Positions 50,988-58,921 of a DNA stretch of 64,000 nucleotides are shown one piece after another. This DNA comes from JADJLQ01 sp044227925 (GTDB lineage Bacteria > Bacteroidota > Bacteroidia > Chitinophagales > Saprospiraceae). The translations under genes and the position numbers were made by a program. Position 1 is the first letter of the stretch; each line of letters begins with the position of its first letter. The stretch covers positions 59,661 through 123,660 of the forward strand of contig JBGAVW010000007.1 in NCBI GenBank assembly GCA_044227925.1. Direction: 5' to 3'. The notes below the pieces were generated by a model, which was not told where the DNA came from, ran no database searches, and was given only the letters and a program-made list of their open reading frames with translations.

Positions 50988-53372
50988 ATGTATAGAATAA
51001 GTAAGGTAGCTGTCTTAGGGTCTGGTGTGATGGGCAGTGGTATAGCCTGTCAATTGGCCAATACCGGTTTTCAGGTATGGATGTTGGATATTTTGCCTCC
51101 TGATTTGTCTGAAGCAGATAAATCGAACAAAAAAGCAAGAAATAAAATCGCCGATACTGCTTTAGCTAATGCTATAAAAACAAAACCGTCCCCACTTTAT
51201 CACAAAGATTTTGTCTCAAAAATAAAGACAGGAAATTTTGAAGACCACCTCGATAAAATAGCCGAATGCGATTGGATCATAGAGGTAGTCGTTGAGAGAC
51301 TGGACATTAAAAAATCATTATTTGACAAAGTTGAAAAATATCGCAAGCCTGGTACTTTGATCAGCAGTAATACATCCGGCATCCCCATACATATGATGTC
51401 AGAAGGTCGGTCAGATGATTTTAAAGCCCACTTTCTTGGTACTCATTTTTTTAATCCACCCAGGTATTTACGTTTGCTTGAAATCATTCCCACAAAAGAT
51501 ACTAAAAAAGATGTGATTGATTTCTTTATGCATTTCGGTGACCTCAATTTAGGTAAGAGGACAGTGCTGTGCAAGGACTCACCTGCATTCATTGCTAATC
51601 GGGTAGGCGTATATGCCATGTCTAAGATTTATCAACTTACTGAAGAACTCGGATTGGATATAAACACGGTGGATAAACTCACCGGCCCCGCGATGGGTAG
51701 ACCCAATACGGGCACTTTCAGATTATCTGATTTGGTAGGTCTTGATACTGCTATAAAAGTTATCGAAGGCATCCAACAAAATTGCCCCCATGACGAACAA
51801 ATTCACAAACTCACTGTACCTGCCTATTTAAGGTTTTTGGTAGACCATAAATTTCTGGGCAATAAGACCAATAAGGGTTTTTACTATAAGTCAGACCAAA
51901 AAGATAGTGATGGTAAAAGCATCATCATGGGATTAAACCTTAAATCCAACGAATACGAAGTACCTCAAAAAATAAAACTCGACTCATTAGGTGTTTCCAA
52001 ACAAACTGATGAATTAGGCCCCAGATTAAAGGCTATCATCAATATGACTGATGCAGGTGCTCAATTAATCACCCGTTCACTCGCCGGTTTATTTGCCTAT
52101 GTTTCAAATAGAATACCGGAGATTAGTGATACCATTTACAGCATAGATGATGCCTTAAAAGCTGGTTTTGCCTGGGATCTGGGACCATTTGAATATTGGG
52201 ATGCCATAGGCCTTGAAAAAGGAATCGAACTTGCTGAAAAAGATGGCCAAAATGTGGCTGCATGGGTAAAAGAGATGGTCGCCAATGGTCATTCCTCTTT
52301 TTATATTGCGCAGAATGGTCTCAAAGTATACGACCCTGCTACCAAAAAATATATTTCTATCCCGGGAAGAGAGTCATTAGTAAATCTTACAGCTTCATCC
52401 ACGCCTTTGGTTTACAAAAATGCAGATGCTGCATTACATGATATAGGTGATGGCGTCTTGTGTTTTGAATTCAGATCAAAGGCCAATACGATCGGAGAAG
52501 GTGTAGTGACCGGACTATTGGAAAGCATTCGCATTGCCGAAGAGCAAGGCTGGCGTGGCCTGGTAATTGGTAATCATGGTAAAAACTTCAGTGTAGGAGC
52601 CAATCTGATGATGATAGGTATGCTTGCTTTCCAACAAGAGTGGGATGACCTCAATCTCGCTGTAAAGACTTTCCAGGATACTACTATGCGTTGCAGATAT
52701 TCAAAGATACCGGTAGTAACAGCTACACAAGGGTATGTTTTCGGCGGTGGTTGTGAAATGTTGATGCATTGTGATGCAGCTCTTTGTGCAGCAGAGTCTT
52801 ATATCGGTCTGGTAGAAGCTGGCGTAGGCCTGATACCGGGAGGTGGGGGATCTAAAGAATTTGCTCTTCGGGCTTCTGATTCCTATTTTGAAGGAGATGT
52901 CATGATACCGACACTAATCGAAAAATTTAAAACTATTGCCACGGCAGCAGTGGCTACTTCTGCCGATGAAGCTTTTGGTTTGGGTTATTTATTAAAGAAA
53001 AAAGATGCTGTGGTATTTAATGTAGATCGAAATATTACTGAAGCAAAAGCAAAAGTATTAGAACTCGCCGATGGCTATGTAATGCCAACTCCCAGGGAAG
53101 ATATACATGTACTCGGTCAGCAAGGATTAGGCGCTCTGTACATAGCTGCTCACAGTCTCAAATTGGGAGGATATGCCTCGGAGCATGATGTCAAAATAGC
53201 ACAAAAAGCAGCATGGGTATTGTGTGGTGGAGATCTTTCTGCTCCTCAAAAGGTAAGTGAAAAGTATTTATTAGACATCGAAAGGGAAGCTTTTTTGAGT
53301 CTCTGTGGCGAGCCCAAAACCCTTGCCCGCATCCAATACATGTTAGAAAACAATAAACCATTGCGTAATTAA
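50988..53372 (+). CDS. 3-hydroxyacyl-CoA dehydrogenase/enoyl-CoA hydratase (FadN type)
   Basis: A 794-residue fusion for fatty-acid beta-oxidation. The dehydrogenase comes first: VAVLGSGVMGSGIACQLA (NAD-binding), FFNPPRYLRLLEIIPT with the catalytic His-containing HFFNPP, and KGFYYK near residue 300. The hydratase lies at about residues 475-700: NFSVGANLMMIG, GYVFGGGCEMLMHCD and VEAGVGLIPGGGGSKEF. This order is that of Bacillus FadN and opposite to E. coli FadB. The thiolase gene follows 50 bases later, as expected for an operon. Confidence 0.92.
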   Translation: MYRISKVAVLGSGVMGSGIACQLANTGFQVWMLDILPPDLSEADKSNKKARNKIADTALANAIKTKPSPLYHKDFVSKIKTGNFEDHLDKIAECDWIIEVVVERLDIKKSLFDKVEKYRKPGTLISSNTSGIPIHMMSEGRSDDFKAHFLGTHFFNPPRYLRLLEIIPTKDTKKDVIDFFMHFGDLNLGKRTVLCKDSPAFIANRVGVYAMSKIYQLTEELGLDINTVDKLTGPAMGRPNTGTFRLSDLVGLDTAIKVIEGIQQNCPHDEQIHKLTVPAYLRFLVDHKFLGNKTNKGFYYKSDQKDSDGKSIIMGLNLKSNEYEVPQKIKLDSLGVSKQTDELGPRLKAIINMTDAGAQLITRSLAGLFAYVSNRIPEISDTIYSIDDALKAGFAWDLGPFEYWDAIGLEKGIELAEKDGQNVAAWVKEMVANGHSSFYIAQNGLKVYDPATKKYISIPGRESLVNLTASSTPLVYKNADAALHDIGDGVLCFEFRSKANTIGEGVVTGLLESIRIAEEQGWRGLVIGNHGKNFSVGANLMMIGMLAFQQEWDDLNLAVKTFQDTTMRCRYSKIPVVTATQGYVFGGGCEMLMHCDAALCAAESYIGLVEAGVGLIPGGGGSKEFALRASDSYFEGDVMIPTLIEKFKTIATAAVATSADEAFGLGYLLKKKDAVVFNVDRNITEAKAKVLELADGYVMPTPREDIHVLGQQGLGALYIAAHSLKLGGYASEHDVKIAQKAAWVLCGGDLSAPQKVSEKYLLDIEREAFLSLCGEPKTLARIQYMLENNKPLRN

Positions 53373-53422
53373 TTGGTTTAAATTCAAGTTATATTTTCAT
53401 ATCAAATTATAAACTTAAAAAA

Positions 53423-54598
53423 ATGACCGAAGCATATATTGTGGCCGCCAAAAGATCAGCAGTAGGAAAATCCGGCAAAGGTGGTTTTAGATTTTACAGA
53501 TCAGACGAACTAGCCATTGATGTGATCAATGCTTTGATATCATCTGTTCCTAATTTAGATCCCAGGGAAGTGGATGATGTAATTGTGGGTTGCGCTAACC
53601 CTGAAGCTGAACAAGGATTGCAAATGGGAAGACAAATCTCCCTTAGGGCACTGGGCAAAGAGGTCCCCGGATTTATTATAAACCGATACTGTGCCAGTGG
53701 TTTAGAGTCAATAGCCATCGCAGTTTCCAAGATCCGAGCAGGAATGGCCGACATCGTGGTTGCCGGTGGTACTGAAAGTATGAGTTTGATACCATTTACG
53801 GGCTTCAGATTGGCCCCCAATTATAACGTAGCCAAGGACACTCCGGATTATGTAGTCGGTATGGGACTTACTGCCGAAGCAGTAGCAAAAAAATTTAATA
53901 TCAGCAGACAGTCGGCAGATGAATTTTCATTGCGATCTCATCTGAATGCTGCTGCGGCCATAAGCAGTGGAAAATTTAAAGATGAAATAGTCCCAATTGA
54001 AATAAAAGAAATCTCTGTACAAAATAATATAAGAGTAGAAAGGTCATATATAGTTGATACTGATGAGGGAGTCAGAAAAGACACTACCATCGAAGCATTA
54101 GCCAAGCTTCCTGCAGTATTCCAAATGAATGGTACAGTGACAGCGGGTAATTCATCCCAGACCTCTGATGGAGCAGCTTTTGTACTGGTCATGAGTGAAG
54201 AAAAAGTAAAAGAACTGGGATTAAACCCTATAGCACGATTGGTGTCTTGTGATGTAGCAGGAGTAGAACCAATCATAATGGGCATTGGGCCTTGTGCAGC
54301 TATCCCAAAGGCCCTGAAACAAGCCAACCTAAAATTAGACGATATACAACTCATAGAGTTAAATGAAGCTTTTGGTGCCCAGGCTCTCGCAGTCATCCAG
54401 GAAGCCCATCTCAACCCCGAAATCGTAAATGTAAATGGTGGAGCCATTGCCTTAGGCCACCCACTGGGATGTACTGGGGCGAAGCTCTCTACTCAGCTAT
54501 TCCATGAAATGAAAAGAAGAAATTTGAAATACGGAATGGTAACTGCCTGTGTGGGAGGAGGCCAGGGTATTGCTGGTATTTATGAGTTATTGAATTGA
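53423..54598 (+). CDS. fadA: Acetyl-CoA acyltransferase (3-ketoacyl-CoA thiolase)
   Basis: Cleaves 3-ketoacyl-CoA with CoA to acetyl-CoA and a shortened acyl-CoA. The 391-residue thiolase has the acyl-enzyme Cys in IINRYCASGLESIA near residue 90, the GH motif NGGAIALGHPLGCTGAK, and the second Cys in MVTACVGGGQG near the C-terminus. VVAGGTESMSLIPF is also typical. It works with the upstream dehydrogenase/hydratase. Direction and spacing fit a two-gene degradative operon. Confidence 0.95.
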   Translation: MTEAYIVAAKRSAVGKSGKGGFRFYRSDELAIDVINALISSVPNLDPREVDDVIVGCANPEAEQGLQMGRQISLRALGKEVPGFIINRYCASGLESIAIAVSKIRAGMADIVVAGGTESMSLIPFTGFRLAPNYNVAKDTPDYVVGMGLTAEAVAKKFNISRQSADEFSLRSHLNAAAAISSGKFKDEIVPIEIKEISVQNNIRVERSYIVDTDEGVRKDTTIEALAKLPAVFQMNGTVTAGNSSQTSDGAAFVLVMSEEKVKELGLNPIARLVSCDVAGVEPIIMGIGPCAAIPKALKQANLKLDDIQLIELNEAFGAQALAVIQEAHLNPEIVNVNGGAIALGHPLGCTGAKLSTQLFHEMKRRNLKYGMVTACVGGGQGIAGIYELLN

Positions 54599-54729
54599 TT
54601 TTATACCATAATTATAAAGAACCATTGGATTTATCATGCTGAAGTAAAAATTATCAAATCTATAATCAGCACCTCTTTATATAAAGACCTTAGGTCTAAA
54701 AAGAGTATTTTCGTATTAAAAAGTTTCCC

Positions 54730-57513
54730 ATGTCTTTCCTCTGCATTGGCAGAAAGCCGTTACTTGCCTTAGCTGTTTCTATTGCTTCGTTTTATGCGTT
54801 GCGATCCCAGTCTTTTTCTGCTCATCCAGCCGGTTTACATTGGAAAAAACTGACATCTAACTATTTCAATATTTATTATCCGGAATCGATAACGAACACT
54901 GCATTGAAAGTTGCAAACACCATTGATACCATATACAATCGGGATTCAGCTTTGGGTAACACTAAATTTAAAGTCAACATTGTGTTGCAAAATCAAACAG
55001 TAAACTCAAACGGATATGTAGGCATTGCTCCTTTCATGTCAGAATATTTTCTCAATCCGCCTCATGATCCATATGTTTTAGGGCCTATAAACTGGGCAGA
55101 AGCCTTGAGTATACATGAATACAGACATGTAAGTCAGTATATGAATTCCAGAAGAGGCATAAATAAAATACTGCATACGATATTCGGCGAAGAGTTTTGG
55201 GGCGGCTCTTTTGGCCTGGTGGTTCCGGATTGGTTTTTGGAGGGTGATGCTGTATATGCTGAAACTAAATATTCTATTGCCGGTCGGGGTAGAATGGCTA
55301 ATTTTTCTATGCCTTTCAGAGCACTCTCTTTTTATTCCAAATCGTGGCATTATACCCAGGTCCGAAATGGTTCATTTAAAAAATTATTGCCCAATCAATA
55401 TGTATTTGGCTATCCCATGGTAAAATACATCTACGACCATTATGGTGAAAATACCTGGAGGAAAATATTTTCTGAAGCCGTACGATATAAAAACCCGATT
55501 TTCCCTTTCAATTCCGCACTGAAAAAAAATACAGGTTTAAGTATTCGAAAACTGTACTCCGTGGTAAGAGACAGTTTAATTTTAAGCCAACCTCTAGATC
55601 ACGACTCTGTACTGGTAAGGAATGCCTCAACTTCTACGATAAAACAATTTAAGACGCCCTATCGTATAAAAGATGGATATATACTGTATCTTGAAAATTC
55701 CCGTGATAAACTCCCCACTTTCGTCCTTGATCATAATGGGAAAAAAACCGATTTATGCAAACTCGGCATTTCAGAAGAAATTGAATATGGCTTTTCTCAT
55801 CCATTAATCACCTTTACCCGAACCAGTACCGATCCGAGATGGGACAACAGGGACTATTCAGATGTCTGGACATATAATATTATCACAAAGGCAAAAAAGA
55901 GACTTACCTATAAACAAAAGTTATTCAATCCTACCCCTTCTCCTGATGGAAGTATGCTTGCTTGTGTAGAATATTTGCCGACTGGCGCTACCAAATCTGT
56001 CATCCTTGATACTGCTGGTATGCAATTATTTGAACATTCGTATCCGGATGGAACTCAGATTTCTTTCCCTACCTTCACTACCTCAGGCCAAGAGGTTTTA
56101 AGCGTGTTGAGGGATCATGGAACCTCAACGATCATTCGTCAAAAAAAAGGGCAGAATTCATATGAAGCTCTTACCGCACCTGTACCTGCCTTGATAAGTA
56201 ACTTGTTTATAGTGCAGGACACGCTTTACTTTAGTTCGGACATTAATGGTATTGATAATATCTATTTAAATAAACTAGGTAGTTATGAGTATTATCAGCT
56301 TACCCGGAATGCAGTAGGGATACAACAATTCAGCATTCAGGGAAACGAAATCTTGTACAACATACTTGGACCTAAAGGCATAGAAATACACACCTCTAAG
56401 CTCAGTGATGCTTATTTAACCCATACTGATTTATTTACCCCTTCTGAACTAAAACAAAAACTGGAAATAAGGACCGGTCAAATTAGTCGAAAGTATCAAA
56501 TCTCTGATGCTGATAGATTAAAAAATAAATTCAGAATATATGCCTGGAATTGGAATCCACAGGAAGGTGCTAATGTATTTAGTATCAAAGGAAGAAATGT
56601 ATTGAATACCATTTCCGGCAGCATTAATTACGCTTATCAAAATTCTGATCAATCCCATTCTTTTGGTATTGAATCTTCTCTGGGTTCAGCTTATGCCATT
56701 TTAGCTGGAAGTATTTCGGCAAACTATGGTAGAAATCTGAGCAAAAGATCAAATCCATTGGAAGACAGTATCCGGTGGAATGAATCATCGCTGAGAATTG
56801 GACTTTCCATTCCCTGGAAATGGATCAATCAAAATGCAATTTTTTCTATCCAACCCTATATTTCCTTCGGTTTGTATAATCCTGAGTATAAGCTTGGAGA
56901 AAGACTTAATTATCAATTGACTCATTCTTTCCGGTCAGGAATACGATTTAGTAATCAACGCATCAGGGCAAATCAACATGTAAGCAGCCGATGGCTACAG
57001 TATATTGACATTCAATGGAATAAGGCATTAAATAACAATGCAAGCGGAATTAATATAGTATCGGAAATTCACGTACCGGGTTTATTAAAAAATCATTGTA
57101 TCGAACTAAGAGCAGATTATAATCATCAACCCCTATCTGATGCCTACAGGTTTCCAAATAGAGCGATGTCAATACATGGGTACAATTCCTTTTCTACCGA
57201 TCGAACAGCCTGGTTTAGAGCTGCATATCACTTTCCTTTGTTGTATCCTGACTTAGGAATCAATGGTATCTATTTCCTACAAAGAGTGCGAACCCGACTC
57301 TTTTTTGAATCATCTGATAGCCGCATCATAGGTACACGGCGCACACTTGATATTCATTATAAAACGATCGGGAGCGAAATTTTAATGGACGGAAAACTGG
57401 GTAATGCTGCTCAGACAGCATTTGGAATCAGATATAATAAACCATTAGATATTGATCTGGTTACCAATAAAAAGAAAGATAGTTTTGAATTTTTTATCGA
57501 ACAACTGTTCTAA
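54730..57513 (+). CDS. Large outer-membrane protein with HEYRH zinc-peptidase-like head and C-terminal barrel
   Basis: A 927-residue exported protein with an N-terminal hydrophobic signal (about 9-25). Residues 35-290 resemble peptidase-MA-like gluzincins: LHWKKLTSNYFNIYYPE, HEYRH at 129-133 (HExxH type) and a downstream Glu171 in FLEGDAVYAET. The middle (about 300-590) holds beta-propeller-like blades such as PTPSPDGSMLACVEYLPTG. The remaining 330 residues alternate like outer-membrane strands and end FEFFIEQLF, with a C-terminal aromatic. The three-part structure suggests a surface protease or processing protein. Function is not established. Confidence 0.72.
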   Translation: MSFLCIGRKPLLALAVSIASFYALRSQSFSAHPAGLHWKKLTSNYFNIYYPESITNTALKVANTIDTIYNRDSALGNTKFKVNIVLQNQTVNSNGYVGIAPFMSEYFLNPPHDPYVLGPINWAEALSIHEYRHVSQYMNSRRGINKILHTIFGEEFWGGSFGLVVPDWFLEGDAVYAETKYSIAGRGRMANFSMPFRALSFYSKSWHYTQVRNGSFKKLLPNQYVFGYPMVKYIYDHYGENTWRKIFSEAVRYKNPIFPFNSALKKNTGLSIRKLYSVVRDSLILSQPLDHDSVLVRNASTSTIKQFKTPYRIKDGYILYLENSRDKLPTFVLDHNGKKTDLCKLGISEEIEYGFSHPLITFTRTSTDPRWDNRDYSDVWTYNIITKAKKRLTYKQKLFNPTPSPDGSMLACVEYLPTGATKSVILDTAGMQLFEHSYPDGTQISFPTFTTSGQEVLSVLRDHGTSTIIRQKKGQNSYEALTAPVPALISNLFIVQDTLYFSSDINGIDNIYLNKLGSYEYYQLTRNAVGIQQFSIQGNEILYNILGPKGIEIHTSKLSDAYLTHTDLFTPSELKQKLEIRTGQISRKYQISDADRLKNKFRIYAWNWNPQEGANVFSIKGRNVLNTISGSINYAYQNSDQSHSFGIESSLGSAYAILAGSISANYGRNLSKRSNPLEDSIRWNESSLRIGLSIPWKWINQNAIFSIQPYISFGLYNPEYKLGERLNYQLTHSFRSGIRFSNQRIRANQHVSSRWLQYIDIQWNKALNNNASGINIVSEIHVPGLLKNHCIELRADYNHQPLSDAYRFPNRAMSIHGYNSFSTDRTAWFRAAYHFPLLYPDLGINGIYFLQRVRTRLFFESSDSRIIGTRRTLDIHYKTIGSEILMDGKLGNAAQTAFGIRYNKPLDIDLVTNKKKDSFEFFIEQLF

Positions 57514-57607
57514 ATAGAAAGGGGTATTATCAAAAAAAACAGAAATTCAATGAGTTGAATGAAATTTTATTAACAATTCCCGCGTTAGTAAATATAAGTG
57601 AGAGAGC

Positions 57608-57680
57608 ACAGCCCCTGAAACAATTAGTGCAATTTGAGTTTTTTCAGGAATTTTTTCTTTAATTACAGGGGCTGTTTTTT
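57608..57680 (+). terminator. Terminator region with two alternative hairpins after the HEYRH gene
   Basis: ACAGCCCCTG (57608-57617) is the exact reverse complement of CAGGGGCTGT (57666-57675), followed by Ts to 57680. Within the 48-base loop, CCTGAAA (57614-57620) pairs exactly with TTTCAGG (57642-57648), followed by a T-run at 57651-57656. The two stems share bases 57614-57617, so only one can form at a time. The region lies between convergent genes. Confidence 0.6.
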
Positions 57681-57735
57681 ATATCAAACGAATCCAACCC
57701 CTTTTCGCTGCCTCCTTTCATAAAATTTTGTTAAG

Positions 57736-58206
57736 TTAGACTACTTTGTCAGCACAGTAACTGCTCGCAAAAGCATCCGGCTTGGCTTTGAACACAAAGC
57801 CCATACCTAGTATATAACCCATGGCTTCTTTTAAGGCTTCGTTTGACTTAAAGTGCGGATCGGTATTGATATCTGCATGTACCTCCAGTTCCACATGGTG
57901 CCTGTCTAAAAGATCACACAAACTATAAGCAACCTCCACTGACATCGAGACTTCAGTGATCATTCGCTCTTTAAGACTCATGGGTTTGTTACTATGTTGA
58001 TTACGGATAAACATAAACCCGCCTTTTTTTTCCCTGAGGAAGACAATTACCGTAGCAAATTCAATTCCATCCTGCCTCACCTCGGAGTCAGTGCCTATAC
58101 ACACTTTGAGCCGATTACCCAGGTCAGATTCCCTGATGAGTGTATTTTCCACAGCTTGGATCAGTGGATCTTCTATGGTAGTGCCATCAAATCTTCTCCA
58201 GCGCAT
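57736..58206 (-). CDS. YkuK-like RNase H-fold protein (DUF458)
   Basis: A 156-residue protein of the DUF458 family, predicted ribonuclease H-like. KVCIGTDSEVRQDGIEFATVIVFLR gives the first acidic strand (Asp in GTDSE), with ELEVHADINTDPHFKS the second (Asp in HADI). DAFASSYCADKVV is the conserved end of the family, with Ser, Tyr and Asp. The role is unknown; relatives are linked to sporulation-type genes in Firmicutes but occur in Bacteroidota too. It starts at ATG 58206, converges on the large outer-membrane protein gene, and stands alone. Confidence 0.85.
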   Translation of the reverse strand: MRWRRFDGTTIEDPLIQAVENTLIRESDLGNRLKVCIGTDSEVRQDGIEFATVIVFLREKKGGFMFIRNQHSNKPMSLKERMITEVSMSVEVAYSLCDLLDRHHVELEVHADINTDPHFKSNEALKEAMGYILGMGFVFKAKPDAFASSYCADKVV

Positions 58207-58527
58207 AATTTTTGGTTTTTATGTTTCTAAAATTACCAATAAATAATGTATTTGGGAAAATTTAATATTTGAGGCTTGCTTTGAATTTTATAGGTAAGTT
58301 ATTTCACGTGTCTTTTGCCATGCCGGTATAGAATTTCGTAAATCCATTGATTATGAACCATCTGCATTACCAAACAATATGGGCTGTCAATGGAAATTAA
58401 TTGTGCACTTTAAGCATAAATACTGATGTGGGCAAATTTGCTCCATCTGTTACTTCGACTATTCTTGTCAAAAAATCATTTGATAATCCCCCTTTACCAG
58501 CATACCTTTACAGTACCAAAACTATTC
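58207..58527. other. 321-base intergenic region without a recognised gene
   Basis: Between the divergent YkuK-like and ccmE genes. I see no frame with a convincing product, no hairpin with a T-run and no exact TAnnTTTG box. It presumably carries promoters for both flanking genes. A frame upstream of the ccmE ATG is open from 58426 but reads as non-family hydrophobic sequence. Confidence 0.4.
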
Positions 58528-58920
58528 ATGAATAAATTTAATATCATAGCTGCCTTACTAATTCTTGTTGGTGTAGCCTTATTCTTTTCCCTTTCAAAAG
58601 ATGTGAGTACCTACGCTTCTTTTTCTGAGGCAACAGCCAGTGGCAATCGTGTCAAAGTGGCTGGCATACTTGCAAAAGACAAAGAGATGTATTACAACCC
58701 CCAGGAAAATCCCAACTATTTTAGCTTCTACCTAAAAGATCAAAAGGGGGAAGAGAGAAAAGTAGTATTGCTTCAGGGAAAACCTCAGGATTTTGACAGA
58801 TCAGAGCAGATCGTAGTCACCGGAGAAATGAAAGACAAAGAATTTGTAGCCAATGAGGTTTTACTAAAATGTCCTTCAAAATACAAAGACGAGGAGATCT
58901 ACGTAAAAAAACAAATTTAA
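58528..58920 (+). CDS. ccmE: Cytochrome c maturation heme chaperone CcmE (Cys-type)
   Basis: Periplasmic, membrane-anchored chaperone that carries heme to the cytochrome c heme lyase. The 130-residue protein starts at ATG 58528: a transmembrane anchor (about 5-22), then an OB-fold with VKVAGILAKD and FYLKDQKGEERKVVLLQG. The heme-binding residue is Cys115 in LLKCPSKY (CxxxY), not the His of the E. coli HxxxY form; this Cys variant is known from archaea and several bacteria. ccmF follows one base later. Confidence 0.9.
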   Translation: MNKFNIIAALLILVGVALFFSLSKDVSTYASFSEATASGNRVKVAGILAKDKEMYYNPQENPNYFSFYLKDQKGEERKVVLLQGKPQDFDRSEQIVVTGEMKDKEFVANEVLLKCPSKYKDEEIYVKKQI

Positions 58921-58921
58921 T

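Noticed and set aside
53938..54447. 169-residue open frame antisense to the thiolase gene
   Set aside because: Long only because of the codon composition of the thiolase gene opposite it. No domain is recognisable and the thiolase motifs on the other strand are clear.
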